The notes: generated by a model from the letters alone, not told the origin. Numbered from the stretch's first letter, positions 23,990 to 56,964 are shown. The stretch is 64,000 nt of DNA from Cristatella mucedo (GCA_009760855.2 WPIO01000148.1:1-64000), one strand, 5' to 3'. A program made the numbers and translations.

Positions 23990-25365
23990 TGATTAGCGAA
24001 GACGTCGATGTTAAATTTACCAGATTTTAGTGCTCTAGCTCTGCTAGATCTCTCAGTTGCCTTCGACACCATTTATCACGATGTCCTACTTGAACGATTA
24101 AGAACAACGATCGGCCTGGCAGACGAGGCACTAGCGTGGTTTAAATCGTAATTGTATGATCGTGCTCAACTCGTGTTGTGTGGGGTCAGGTCTCACTCAC
24201 AAGACCGATCACCTGTAGAGTATCTCAGGAGTTCCTCATCGGTCACTTGCTCTTCTCTATTTAAAATCAACCACTGGGAAAAGTGATTATGGCACATGGA
24301 ATAAGATATCACGTTTGCACTGAAGATACTCAGCTGTATTTTTTATTCACAACATCGTAATCTCTGGCACCAACTGATAAGCTGAATGCTTGCCTAATTG
24401 AAATCCGATCCTTTTTATCAGAAAATTTCTTGCAACTAAATGTCGATAAAACTGAACTGCTACTCATAGAGCACCCTAAGCTTGTGGCTGCATTGGATAC
24501 AGCTTTGCTAGTCTAGTAGGTGATGCTGCTGTGCGACCATCACCATGACTTCGAAATTTAGGTGTCGTTTTCGACACCTTTCTAAATTTTAAAAGCTTCA
24601 TTCAGAAGGCTGTTTCTAACGGTAGCCATCAGGTCCGGTCCCTATCTAAGATGCGGAGTTATCGTTCACAGTGGATTGCGAAAATTTAACTAGCTCATTA
24701 GTTCCGTCTCGGCTTAATTATTGTAAATTCCCATTTGGCTGGGCTACCAAAAGAACTAGGCCACTGCAAATAGCTGTGAATATGGCTGCAAGGCTAGTGT
24801 TCAAGTCCCGGAGGTTTGAGCACGTGTCTCCTTTGCTAAAAGAGCTAGGATGACTGATGTTCGATCAACGGATACAGAGCAAAGTTCTTACACTGACCCA
24901 GAAGGCCCGCCACGGCTTGACTCCTCAGTACCTAGCTGAACTGCTGCACGAGTTTCAGCCTCCTCGTGCCCTGAGGGCTTGTGTGGACAGTAAATTATCT
25001 GTTCCAATCCTGCCCTTAAAGACCGTTGGCGACAGAAGCTTTAGCTCTGCATGCCCTAGACTGTGGAACTCGCTTCCACGATTCTTGCGAAATGACAACT
25101 ACTCTCCCGCTGCCAACTATGGCTCATCCTTTTCAGCGGTCCTGAGCTGCTACTTCTATGCTACTCACTACCTCAACTGCTCTCCTACATCGGCTATGCT
25201 TCCCACTTTCTCTTTGTTGCGTAAGACGAAGTCTGTTGGCTACCGAATTCGTACCAAAAGCCGCTCAGGCTGTGTGAGCTATAAAAAGCTCTCCTGTGTT
25301 ACATCCACATAGTCTTTGTGGTTTTGTGGAGTTGCAGACGGAGATACATTACACTGTAGATACAT
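23990..25365 (+). mobile_element. LINE-B copy, head to head with the previous one
   Basis: Starts at about the same point of the reverse transcriptase ([20 protein letters not shown]) and runs to the tail (ACATTACAC). The reverse transcriptase is badly broken. The C-terminal frames 24671-24853 and 24857-25312 remain open. Confidence 0.9.
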
Positions 25366-25439
25366 GTTACGAGCGTTAAGCATAGCTAATCATCTGTAAA
25401 ATACTTTGTGGTGATAAGGTTTATTAGCGATATTTTCAT

Positions 25440-25600
25440 TCTCAAATCTGCACAGCGCCCTCAGGGAACTATATCTCTTTCTAGGCACTGTGCATACCCG
25501 GTAAATTTGGGATGATCAAATTGGTGTTAGAAATGTGAACAGCCTCAACAAGCATTACATGGTTCGAGTCGATATGCACACTGTGAACCAGCTTGTATAT
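25440..25600 (-). mobile_element. LINE-A 3' end, decayed
   Basis: Hairpin (GCGCCCTCAGGGAACT...CTAGGCAC) followed by degraded 3' UTR words. Confidence 0.6.
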
Positions 25601-25924
25601 ATGATTAGTAGTACCATGCACCTTTCAGCTTGCATGAGCAAACAGAGTTTTTAGTTTCAATAAAGAAATCTAACTAGTTCATCACGACTAATAGTTCTCC
25701 GTTCGATACTACTGGTGGAAGGGAGACTGGAAGGAAGATACTGAAGTTTTCTAACTCTAGTGCTGCTTTCGTAACTAGAAGAATTATAATAGCCTCTTCA
25801 AAAGGTTCAGGCACAAGTGCTATTGTTAAGTATACGTTTACTATGCTACTTATACATGACATAAGTAGATCTATGCGTCGTAGAAGTTTTTGAGTTCTGA
25901 ATTGCGTTAGCTTCTGTGCTGTCA

Positions 25925-26100
25925 ATACTCTTACTGCTGCCGCTGCTGCTGCAGCTGCTGCCGCTGCTGCTGCCGCTGGCACCGTCGCTGCCGCTGCTGG
26001 CATCGCCGCTGCCGCCGCTGCTGCCGCTGCTGCCTCTGGCACCGCCGCCACAACTGCTACTGCTACTGCCACTGCTACAGCTTCTGCTGCTGCTGCTCAC
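25925..26100. repeat. (GCT/GCC)n compound triplet repeat
   Basis: About 175 bp of CTG, CCG and CTA-type triplets. The long Ala, Ser or Leu frames on both strands are products of this tract and not proteins. Confidence 0.95.
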
Positions 26101-27574
26101 TTGTTGCCTTTGTGCTGAGTTGTCGCTAAGCTGTTAGAATGTGCTTTTAACGTGAGAATGCCTCTATCTACACTTGAATAGCTTCGCAAGTATAAACTAC
26201 GGAAAGCAATGAGCTCTTTCCAGCTCAATCGAATCGTTTAGTGTGCCAGTCTACTGCACTTCTGCACTTTAGGCTGTAGTTTGACCTCAGAAGAAACTAA
26301 AATAGAACTAAAGAATTCCGTTCGCTCAATCAATAGTTTGTTTCCATAACCAATGTAGTCACACATAAGGTATTACTCAGCAGAGTGTCTCACAGATAGT
26401 GCTTACAATGAGGGGGCATACTGTGCCTATGTAAGCTCACCGTGTCAAGGTAGAAAGGGAGAAATCATTGGTACTGGAAAGCCGCTAAGAATAAAAGGAC
26501 AACACGTGCATGTGCACATCATTTTCTAAATCTTCTGAAACCGGGGCGACTCTCAGCATCGCCGGCATAGGCGTCACATCTCTTCGCCTATATCTGATCT
26601 TCACTACTGACTACCCTGCGAGCATCAAATTGATTGTAATATCCTCAGCCTTGCATAAGGTCACTTCAGTGACTCGCATCAGCAAACTTCACAAGCTATC
26701 TTTCTCTTCCAGTTTTCTAGCGCACCATCTCTTCTCCGTGTCTAGTCGTCCCGCTGCCACTCGCACAAAAAAATTCAAACGAAAATGCAACTGACCGAGC
26801 CTTAAGCTTGTACAAACCGAAAGTCAGGAACTCGATTGCATCTACGGTCACTGCGAGCAATGACTTATAACCTTGCAAGCCTCGGTTTGCGACGCTTCTG
26901 CTCCGATCAGCCCGCCCTTCGGCCTTGCCCTTTGGCCTTCCGGCAACTTGCTTTTTCCAACGTGCTTTGCATGCGCAAGTATGCATGGTTCAGTAAATAC
27001 TAGAGGTCAGAGGTCTTACTAACTGGTTTTGCTGAGGGTCTCAATATTTGCTTTCTCATGCTGGCCCAAGTGCAATATGACGGCCTCTGCACACAAAATT
27101 ATTTGCTATTTTCAAACTAGAGGCTTGTCACTATTCATTGGGTAATTGCTTATTTGCAACGAGCTTAAAGAGCCATGAGTATTTACCAAGTCCTCCTAGG
27201 CGCGATCAAAATGGCGCCACTATGAAGATTCTCACGGTGTCTGCTACAAGTACGCTACACCTGTGACGCTGCAGCCGAGCTAGTCATGCACCACCAGCTC
27301 GCCGGCACTCGGCCAATCGGCTCAACGAGCACTTGCACCGCTGCCCACTGTGCTTCCTGTGAAACCTCCAGCTCCCGAGCTACTGTGCAGTGTTCCGAAC
27401 ATTATCTGGGTGAACCGCTACAGCACTTTGTTTCTGAGGATTCTAGAATGTGAAAGACGTTGCAATAACTTTTTGATAGTGGTAAGCTATTTTCCATTGA
27501 TAACTCTTCCACCCACTCTCACTCTCCTTTTAGAAACGCATTTCGTGAAATTTTCCCAATCTACTTAACAATGT
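26101..27574. other. No recognisable feature
   Basis: Mixed composition. Open frames up to 94 codons with no motif. Confidence 0.45.
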
Positions 27575-27650
27575 TAATAATAATAACAATGATTTGTTAT
27601 TGCACCCACAGAGTATTTGATCTCTTTCTAGGCACTTTACTTTTGGTTTT
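27575..27650 (-). mobile_element. LINE-A tail fragment
   Basis: AATAATAATAAC followed by the minus-strand hairpin half ending CTAGGCACTTTAC. Confidence 0.55.
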
Positions 27651-27887
27651 TGAAAGACTTACATTCTTGACATTCCTTCTGATTCAGTGGAACGAATTCT
27701 TCCTGTCCTTAATGAACGCTGGTAATTTGCCAAATAATTCACACTGGCAGTGCTTAGGCTTTTAGCTAGCAGAAGATATAAAACTCCGGTAAGTCAGCTA
27801 GGAGTCAGCTGCAGTCGTCAAACAATTGCAGGTGGGCAGGTTTGACCAAGCTAATCCGCTACACATATTTTATTCTCTACTTTGCAG

Positions 27888-27966
27888 ATGTTCTTTATAG
27901 GACGAGCAGCTGTTGTGCGCCTGCTGATGCTGTCGCAATTAGCCAACGCCTCGAGTGCGGCCAATG
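27888..27966 (+). CDS. Candidate alternative first coding exon with signal peptide
   Basis: A good acceptor (TTTATTCTCTACTTTGCAG) is followed at once by ATG, then 26 codons (MFFIGRAAVVRLLMLSQLAN and ASSAAN) and a strong donor G/GTAAGG in phase 1. That phase matches receptor exon 2, and joining would create Gly in place of Ser21. The peptide is moderately hydrophobic with an Ala/Ser-rich end, as in a signal peptide, although an Arg lies in its core. It could equally start another gene or be chance. Confidence 0.35.
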
Positions 27967-28424
27967 GTAAGGCAGTATACATGGCTCAGCTTATGGCCGC
28001 TCGTATAGTGGTTATTACCCGATTCAGCTACATTCCCCAATTCATCGAGCTCTTGCGTATGTGTTCTTGCACGGCTGTCACTTGATTGCTTGTGTACGTG
28101 TTGGCGCCTCCCCGAAACTACCCAAATCTGTCTCCACCAGAGCCAGAGTAACACGACGCAGCCGTTGAGAAAGAATGAACCAAAATAGCTCGGTTGGCAA
28201 TCTCTCGAAGCAAAGGCAACGGCTGGACAGCTACACACCATATCTAATTGATCAAGTATTCATTTTCTTCTTAATTGGCTAAGGCTGAAGGGAGCCAAAA
28301 ATTCTAGCCGAAAACGCTGTATGGGAGACGAGACTGCGGAAGGGAGAGGTTCAGAACACAGGAATGCATTGTTGCCAAAGCTTATAAAAGGATGGCGGCC
28401 AAATTTTTGATGGCTGGTATATAT

Positions 28425-28925
28425 ATGCGCAAGGCTCCAGCCTATCTCTCAGATATACTCCCCCATCAGGCCAAGCATCGTACCACCCGCTTTTCGGAAT
28501 CCAACAGTTTACAAATACCTCGTAGAAACCTTAAAACCCTATGGAGACCGTGCATTTAGTTCGTAAGCTCCCAAAGCCTGGTACTCCCTCCCGACCTGCG
28601 TCAGAACATCCCTGACCTGACCACATTTAAAAACAACTTGAAAACACACCTATTTAGGACAGCATTTAGTGGGTCCCTATGATTCGTCCTTCACGTGCTT
28701 ATGCATGCTGACACTGTGGATGCTGCCACTAACCACATTTGCATGCTGACCCTGTGCATGTCACCCTAACCATGTTATTCATTTTGTTTGTTTTTCATAC
28801 ATGATTTTACTTACCATTTAATTGCATTTCCCTTTGCAGCAAATGTAAAGCGCCTAGAAAGAGATTGAGTTCTCTGAGGGCGCTTTATCAAGTACATTAT
28901 TATTATTATTATTATTATCACTGGG
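28425..28925 (+). mobile_element. LINE-A 3' end
   Basis: Well preserved 500 bp from APAYLSD (CTCCAGCCTATCTCTCAG) through PPAFRNPTV to hairpin and (ATT)n. Close to the 62.5 kb copy, so fairly young. Confidence 0.92.
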
Positions 28926-31899
28926 TGGCCATTCAGGCAAGCCTCCACCCAATTAGCGGTAGGCTCCCGAACGCAGAGACGTTATTCACTCCTGCCCTGT
29001 CAGGCTAGGGCGGGGCAACATGGCGGCGATGCTACGCCCACAACGGCTCCCTCAAGCTTCACCAGAAGCTGAGGTCGATCCCTTTCCTAGCAGGCGGCGC
29101 ACAGTGAATTTCAGTGGTCGCTTGATTTACCCGCCCGCACGCTGCCCTCTCAGCCTAGCCACCGCCTACTAGACAGAGCTAGGCTTGCCGCCTACACGGT
29201 TCGAGCGGCTGCTGCGAGAGGCACGTGACCTTCTGTGAAGCCGGCTCCTCGGACTTTCTGCACTTCCGTCGGTCGGCCTGCCCGAAAAACGCTTTCTATT
29301 CTTTCTTCCTTCTTATTCCATTGGAGCTACTGCTGCGAACGCGATGCGATAGCTTCTGCATGTGTGTCTTCGGCCACGATCACAGCGAGCGTAACGGCTA
29401 GACTGAAAATGACCGACGAATTACAAACGGCTAGACCGGAAGTTGCCGACGAATCGCAAACAACGGCTAAGCTGGCTCCACGAAGCACGGTTAACGAGTC
29501 ACTGGTGCAGATAAGCTGATGGTAGCGGAACAGGCGGGCAAGAAAAAGCGACCATGCATGAATAGCAAAAAGTGCCTATCAATAGCGTAGAGAAGTTGTC
29601 CTCTGCAGCAAAGACGACTTCGGGTTTTCAGCGCCTGCTTTAGCGTGCAACTAACTAACTTGAAAGCCTTTGGCAGGAATGACGAGTAAATGAGCTAAAC
29701 GGGCTTTGTATACCGCCAAAACTTAAAATATAAACTAACCTGTACCTAACCATTATGTAACAGGAGCTGCGAACAAGTTATTGACGGTCGTAATCCAATC
29801 GATGTAGTACGTCACCACTCTCTTTAAATTAATAAAGTCGGCAGCCAGAGTAATGAAGGACGCTACAAACACAAAAAACGCTCCGCTTTGCCCCTAGGCG
29901 CTAAAATTAGTCACTAGTCCCTAATATTAATTACTAGTTAGGACCTCTAGACGCCGTCTTAACAGCTGCTGTTGCAGCCATTTAGCATAGAAAGTAAAGG
30001 TCACGGCCGATCACGAAGACTCGTAGATGTAGCGGCAGAAGGGAGGGAGCGGCTAATGCATCGCTATTTTAAGTTTTTCATCAAAGAATGCCTGCTGCAG
30101 GACTCAAACCGATGACCTGGGTCGTAAAGTGCGAGTTACCTACCCCTGCGTTAAAATACCCAGGGCTGGGATTCCTAAGACTTTTTAATAGGTGAAGGGA
30201 ATGACTTGAAATGTATAGAGGTGAAGGCGACGAGCTATACTACCATCGGATTTGAACGAGCGAGCTGTGCATCAAACAAAGAGGAGACGGCTGCTCTGGT
30301 AGCAGCAGCGATTGAGAGACAGTTCGTTGACCTCAGCGAGGTCGTCAAAGTAGGTAAAATTTCTCAAGACCCCCGTCAAGTATCGGGCGGCCAACAGCTA
30401 ACCATCCTTTGCGCCGGAGACGGGGCATTCAATGGGCCTTACGTTCGAGGCTGTCGCCAGGCTTAGCGGAGAGCAAGTCATCGATCGCTTGGGAAAATTA
30501 ACAGCCGTTTCCATGCGAGAATGAGTGCTGCGGTCAGTAGAAACGTTAGATGTAGTATTTGCGCGCCGGCAACTCACCCCTGTACCTCGGCGTGGCGTTC
30601 TACCGGCGCTACGTAGCTCGCGAACACTCGCGGCAGAGACAATGCGGCAGACGGGCAGCAGTAGTACCTGGATGAGCAGGACGAGACAACCAGCAAACAG
30701 CCGGAAACGTCCGCAGTCATGATTGCTTGCGACTCGGTTCATAAAGATAATTGATGATTGAAAATTAAAGTAACACTTGACTACATTCTCAGCAGCAGCG
30801 TTTCGACTCTGATGGGGTTACAAAATGGGAAATGCACCGAATCGTTTCACGATCTCCAATTTTCGCCTCAGCTTGAGAAGAGCTCTTGCAAAAATTGCGG
30901 CACCGCGCGCTGCTGCTCGACCGTCCTGTCGGCCCACCGGCTCTCGCAGCGCTCGCAATCGAGTTAAAGGCGGCCATCCGACTATCGGCCAGCGGCTGAG
31001 AGGCGCCGGCTGCTATTGGCTTCAGATTCAATGGTCTCTGCTGCATTGTAGCTTTGAGCCAATAGACGTACGCGATTAGATCCGCAGGCTCCGTGCCCGG
31101 ACCAATCGTATCCAAGTCCACGCTGACCACCTGTCCAGGAGCGTTTCGACTCCGAGACTCTGTCGCTCACCTTTTGAGGTCCCTCCGTTATCTCGCTTCG
31201 GCTTAACTATCTGAATTAGTGTCACGTGCCACGCCCATCCCGCCCCTCCGTTGTATTCGCTCTTCTGACTCCGATCGACTGATCCTAACTAATGTCGTCT
31301 GCATTCATTTACTGCTATCCCAAAGCTTGTAGCTCACCGACTGGCAGCTAGTCGTGTCCGGGTCCTACGAATGACTGAGATACACTGCAGCACACTGCGA
31401 CACACGTGCCATTGCACCAGCAATGGTCGCACAGCTTCGCTTCTCGTTTCACTGCACACAGGACCGCGCTCCGGGTCCATCCGCCAAATTCCGCGAAAGT
31501 ACAAGTGCGCAAAAGCAGGCCGCCGGATAAATTTGAACGGCGATACTGCTCCCATTTCGATAATAAGTGTCACGCAACAGCTATTTTATTTCAAGCTATT
31601 CAGAATGGTTTCGGCACTGGCCAAGATTTTTGCAATGTTCCTTAACGGAAAGTAGGCCGACTTGACAGGGATGCAGCATGACAGAATAAGCTTGCCGAGG
31701 TCGCGTGTGTTCTTATTTAGACTTGCTTTAAGCATTAAGGAGAAACCGGCACTCTTCTCAAGATCAGATATATTTTCTGCAACCGACCAATTTTATTATG
31801 TTAAGCTGACTTGCTGCCCTTCGTCCCTGGAATACTAAATTCCGTTGCTTACAGGAAGGCTAAAATTGGTAAGAGAACTTGCTGACTGACTCGCTGACG
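28926..31899. other. GC-rich block without recognised gene
   Basis: Clearly richer in GC and CpG than its surroundings, with several overlapping open frames of 60 to 114 codons on both strands (for example 30206-30466 plus and 30398-30742 minus). None shows a known domain or clean splice sites. It may be a CpG-rich regulatory region or an unrecognised first exon. Confidence 0.35.
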
Positions 31900-32175
31900 A
31901 CTCCGCCTTCAATCTTCGCAGTGCGTGGAACTCACTCCGGACTGACTTCACAACATCTCCTGACGCGAGGTCAGTCTAAGAAGAAGCTGAAAGCTTACTT
32001 TTTGCTCCTATAATTTGCTCTATCATGCAAATTATCCCCTGCTAGCTTGTGTCTGCTGAAGCTGTGTGCGTTTCACTCATTAATTGACAAGTTTTCTTTC
32101 TAGAATATTTAATGTGCTATGAGAGAGATTTATTTCTCCTGAGGCCTAATGCAAATTTTCATTGCATATTGCTAT
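31900..32175 (+). mobile_element. Possible old LINE-A-like 3' end
   Basis: Weak matches: a W.SLP-like motif (GCGTGGAACTCACTCCG), a 3' UTR of the right length and a partial hairpin (GAGAGATTTATTTCTCCTGAGG). Low identity to LINE-A; it may be a related family. Confidence 0.4.
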
Positions 32176-32656
32176 CATCATTACTATTATTTGCTCTATC
32201 ATTCCTATTACAATTGATGTGCTCATGTACAAAAACAGCCTGGGCCTTGCAGATGTAACATCTGCCTCTCTGAACAGTCTTCGAACGTTTTCAGTACTAG
32301 AAAACCTGACCTCGAAGAGAATCCCCTCTAAGAGAAAAGATTTTGCTCGATGTAATCACTCTTGACCAATTAATCCACAACCAGGTTCCAACGAATTAGA
32401 AAAAGGACAATGGATATTTTCCTGTTTGGGCGTGCCTTTACTTTTCATGAAGTCTAAGAATTATCGTCAGAACTTGGGAGCGCTTCAAATTATCCTCTTT
32501 AGTAGGCATGAGCGCTGGCTCAAGTTCTGCAGTGAAGAAAATACCTCCAGTACGCGGTTTAAAAATTGTCCCAGGCAAGTTACATGAACTTAAAGATGCC
32601 ATGAGGCCTTTAGGGCTCTTAAAATTGTGGTGCTTTTTTATAGCCGGGTTTCGAGT

Positions 32657-32851
32657 AAAGCACCCTCTAGGCGGAGCTTCGAGTGGAGCGCCCTCTAGGC
32701 GGAGCTTCGGGTGGAGCGGCCTCTAGGCGGAGCTTCGAGTGGAGCGCCCTCTAGGCGGAGCTTCGAGTGGAGCGCCCTCTAGGCGGAGCTTCGAGTGGAG
32801 CGCCCTCTAGGCGGAGCTTCGGATGGAGTGCCCTCTAGGCGGAGCTTCGGA
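32657..32851. repeat. 28-bp minisatellite, 7 copies
   Basis: The unit core CTCTAGGCGGAGCTTCG recurs seven times at 28-bp spacing with few differences (GAGTGGAGCG vs GGGTGGAGCG). Confidence 0.95.
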
Positions 32852-34354
32852 CTCGTCCAAAATGGAAAATGGCGCAGCTTATGGAGCAGCTGACGTTGCA
32901 TTGGCGCGCGTGGTTGGTCTTGGGTGCGTCGCCTCAGACCGTTTCTCCGGAGCGTGAGACTACCAAGTATTTTAGATGGCTTCGCGTAGGGCTGCCGAGC
33001 TGGTCGCATTCAGGGCGCATCTCAAGGCCCTAACAACGGCACGATGCAGTCTATTTTTGTAGCAATGCGTCAAAAAGGCTAGCGGGCTTAGCTCTTTTGG
33101 TGAAGATATCTTCAAACCTTTGCCATATATCTAGAGCAATTTCTTGGAGGGCTGAAAATGTGTCATATTTTTCGGGGGGAGGGCACACTCAGACTCTGCG
33201 TCCAGAAAATGCAACGATTTTTTAAGACGACCGAATTTTATGGAGGGCAAGTCAATGAGGCAATTGAGAAGTAAGTGCACGTTTAACGCATTAATTCTTA
33301 ATCCGTCTGCAGAGGGCGCAAACTTGGCCTTGAAGGATGCTAAATTTGCATTTCATCCTGCGGCACCCTCCTTGATTACCATCTCTAATTGGCTCACTGA
33401 GGCTGACCCTCTGGTTAGTGAACAGGTAAAAAGAAAAGAATAATCTCTAAAGCACCTCCTTAGGTTGCTAGACAGCGATGACGTGCCACTTGCCGCTGCT
33501 AACAGTAGCCAGTTGGGCCAGCATGCTAGCGTTCAGCCAGCTCATTCCTGGACTCAATAGCGTGAGATTGGAGTTAAGCCGAATGACCATCACCGATTGA
33601 GCCTGTAGTCCTCCTCGCAAATAATAAGCCCAGCTGACTTCATCGATTCAGGCCGCCAGGATTTCATTCAGAGAGCTACCAGCCTTAAGAACTTACTATC
33701 CTGAATTCTTTGTTGGACATCGCTGGCCTTCACTAAATCACGTAAATGCGTGTCGTGCCAAATATATGGCACCAAATGACGCCAAATGGTGAGTGGACTC
33801 ACTTGGCACAAAACTGCCGTAAGCAGTGCCGTCAGCGACCTCGCTCTGGTGGAAACGGCCAGGTTTGTCTCCTGCGCCTTACAGTTGGCAGGTGACTCGG
33901 GCAGATCCGTAGTTTATGGCACTTGTGGCACACTGATTCATAGCCACTAGCGGTCGGCGAGACGACTCAAGGACCTGCATATCGCAGCAAGCAAAAGCTA
34001 CGAGCAGATTGATTTTTTGCCTGGCACATGAGTACTTGTATACCTTGTACACTACCAGCTCGGAATGTGTATCCCGTTACTCGTTGGCCTAATGACCTTG
34101 AACTTCTTTGAAAGCAGTCTCCAGTTTAAAAGCAGCGAACAGGTTTGATAGCGGCCAGCAAGGGGCGTTTTGAATAAGTAGTAAAATGTCGCGATCCCGT
34201 AGGCCAGCCGGCGCCCAAAACAAATTAAATAGCTGCTGCCGCGTGTAGACTAACAATCGCCCTCTTCTCCTCCCCGAGGCAGTTTCGCATGCGGCTAAGC
34301 CAGTTTGGTCCAGTGACCTAGGTCCTCACTTTTGACCGCTGAGTTTAAGGTAGT
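32852..34354. other. No recognisable feature
   Basis: Upstream of receptor exon 1. Short open frames only; no repeat recognised. Confidence 0.45.
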
Positions 34355-34445
34355 TGTACTTGACGGCCAATTTCGCAGGCTCGAATTCGAGAAGCGCGTG
34401 AATAGAGATTAAGTAATCTTAGGGCGCTATATAAATAAATAATGT
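34355..34445 (+). mobile_element. SINE-B fragment
   Basis: B-box-like GGCTCGAATTCGAG, then tail hairpin GCGCGTGAATAGAGATTAAG...GGGCGC and TATATAAATAAATAA. Plus-strand copy about 240 bp before receptor exon 1. Confidence 0.75.
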
Positions 34446-34688
34446 ATTTATATGCATATATAATATCGCTTTCGCTGCTGAGGTTTCCATAATTACCACC
34501 GGCCGCCTGGACCCTGGGACGAGCTCTAGCATGAGCCGCTGTAATAGCACAGCTGCTCCCCAGCTTCGTTTGGCAATCAATCTAATAACCTTTGCCGACC
34601 GGCGGCAGATTGGATTGCCTGGAAGTGAGCCTGCTAATCGAACAGTTAGTGGCAGCCTTCGTCTGTCAATGTAGAAGTCAGAGCAATC

Positions 34689-54716
<20,028 letters not shown>

Positions 54717-55199
54717 AGTTGCAGGCTAGCCGGCATCGGCAATGTACCCAGTACGTTGATAGTCGATCGGTCTCGCTTTCGGGCTTGTGATTGGCGCAGT
54801 TTCGCTCTCGCTGTGACATTTAATTATTTCCCTAAATGCACACAGAGAATTGCATTAACTGGATAATTTATTAGTGTGCTCCACACGACTGTTTTTGCAA
54901 ATTAATCTGATGCGACAGAGGCTGATTTTCGATTCGATGTTGTCATGTGACCATTGGCTGCATAGCATTAACTGCACCAGACCTCCTGTTGCTGTCGAAG
55001 CCAGCGTTTCGCAGCGTTTTTCTTGGACGTTAGCAGACGGTCGATCTTAATCGATAGTGCCAATCGTGCGTGTCAAAACATGTGTTTATTGATGCAAAAC
55101 TAAATAGGCTACCACCGGCTGATATCACCTCTCCTTTCAAATTGGATATCGACATTGTCAGCCTGTACAGTGTATATGCACAAGTGAAATATTAATGCA

Positions 55200-55455
55200 A
55201 TACAATAAAGCCCTATGAGAACGCGAATTTTTTCCATGCACTTTACATATGCTAGAAAGGAAGCATTTCTAGTGGTTAGTGATATTGTCCACATGCCTAA
55301 TAACACCGAGGACAGTGTCACGAGGACAGCGACAACGATAGAATGGAAGAACCGAAGGACTCCAGCCTTTTTTTAAATGTCGTCCAAGTCATGGGATCAC
55401 AATCGCGTCAGTCAGGAGTGAGTTGCAGGCTTTTGGAGCACACGAACGGTCTAGG
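55200..55455 (-). mobile_element. LINE-A 3' end, decayed
   Basis: Minus-strand hairpin remnants and the words TTTTAAATGTCGTCCAAGTC and GAGTTGCAGGCTTTTGGAGC. Confidence 0.65.
55204..55209 (+). promoter_or_regulatory. Possible receptor polyadenylation signal AATAAA
   Basis: First AATAAA after the receptor stop, 488 bp downstream. It lies at the edge of a minus-strand LINE-A tail, so it may be part of that repeat. Confidence 0.2.
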
Positions 55456-56080
55456 ATGGTAGTCTGGTGTAATTCGGTTTTGGCAGTGCTACCAAAAATG
55501 GCCATTATGTCTCTGTACCTGGTGCCGAATATGGCTGCCGAGCGCAGAGGTTCAACCATGCCTCTCCTTTGCTGGAGGAGCAGCGATGGCTCGCGGTCGA
55601 TCGACTGAAACACGACCGATTCCTTACTCTGACCCACGAGGCCCGCGACGGCTTTGCTCCTTCACAACTAGCTGAACAGCTACACCAGCTCAGCCTCCTC
55701 GTGCACTCGGGTGGGCAATAAATCAACTGCTCCCTATTCCTTCACTGAAAAACTGCAGGCGACAGAAGCTTTTTTATCAGCAGCAGGTCTAAGACTGGAA
55801 CCCGATTACACGATTCCGATGCCACGACATCTACTCTCCTGCAGCTTACTGTGGCATATTCTTTCCAGCCGTCCTGAGCTGCTGCTTCCATGCAACTTGC
55901 TTCCTCAACTGCCCTCCTGACTCGACTTCGCTTCTCACTTCCTCTATATTGCGTGTGACGAAGTCTGTTGGCTACCGCACGCACTCCGAAAGCAGCTTAG
56001 GCTATGAGTTCGCTATATAAAACTCCAGAGTAACACACTATTGGTCCTTGTGGCATCCGAGATTTACATACGGAGAAATG
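55456..56080 (+). mobile_element. LINE-B 3' end
   Basis: Plus strand from CNSVLAVLPKMAIM to the 3' UTR (AACTCCAGAGTAACAC), adjoining the minus-strand LINE-A fragment. Confidence 0.82.
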
Positions 56081-56129
56081 TTACTTTTGCATTACAAAAA
56101 ATTTGAGGTTGTTTGGAGGCTACAGTAGA

Positions 56130-56650
56130 CGAAAAACAATTTTAGGTTGTTCTAGACACAGCAAAACGGCAGGAGTCACAAGTCACAGTCACGTGATACA
56201 ATGCCAATCTGGATGGGAATATTTCGGAGCGGCATGCTGGAGTGAGACAATGATGGGGCCTGAAAGTTAGTAAAAAAAAAGACCTACAGGTCGATACGCT
56301 GCTCCATCTACAACCAGTACAGGTCGTTGAGAAGGGGTTTACAATAGCAATTGCCACGTTCACGACAGACAAACCTAGCTGCAGAGTTTTGCACTAACTG
56401 TAAACGTCTTATTGCTCAGGTAGAAAAACCTGCAAGTATCGAGTTACACAGGTCTAGACAGGATGCAACAAATCTATAGACCAGATTAACCCTGGCATTC
56501 TTATTTTACTAGGCTTGAATTTTTGGACTGATGTTAAAAGTTAAAAGTAGGCATACTTCATTGGGACCTAAAGTGGTTATCTAATGAAAGGTCACTTCCC
56601 AACAAGACAGCTAGACTGCCTCAATATAGTATAGTAGATACGCTAGCCTA
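56130..56650 (-). mobile_element. LINE-A fragment, C-terminal region
   Basis: Minus strand encodes pieces similar to CRERS...LLNDLYWL and [14 protein letters not shown]; no tail on this side. Confidence 0.75.
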
Positions 56651-56964
56651 GCACATTTCGAGGGTTATGCTTTCTTATTTCTGAGTAACATTAGGTCTGC
56701 CTATATCTAGTGAGATTGTGTAATCATCATTCGATTTCAGAAAATGTGATGGCACCCAAATGCAACTGTCAGAAATATATGCTACAGTGTCGTTAAAATA
56801 GAGTTCAGAGCGCCTGAAAGAAGAAACGATCAAAGCAGATGTACAGTAGCATGTCATCTGCAAAAAATTAAATATTAGATCGTCCTGGCAAGTACGGTTG
56901 CAATAGGGAATGAATAGATTGTGAAAATAAATTGACAGAATTACATACAGTACAATGGTACATG

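Noticed and set aside
25674-26137. Poly-Ala, poly-Ser and poly-Leu open frames
   Set aside because: Product of the GC-rich triplet tract; no flanking domain.
30398-30742. Minus-strand frame starting with a signal-peptide-like segment
   Set aside because: Hydrophobic start is plausible, but there is no donor of good quality, no domain, and overlapping frames on both strands are equally open in this GC-rich block.
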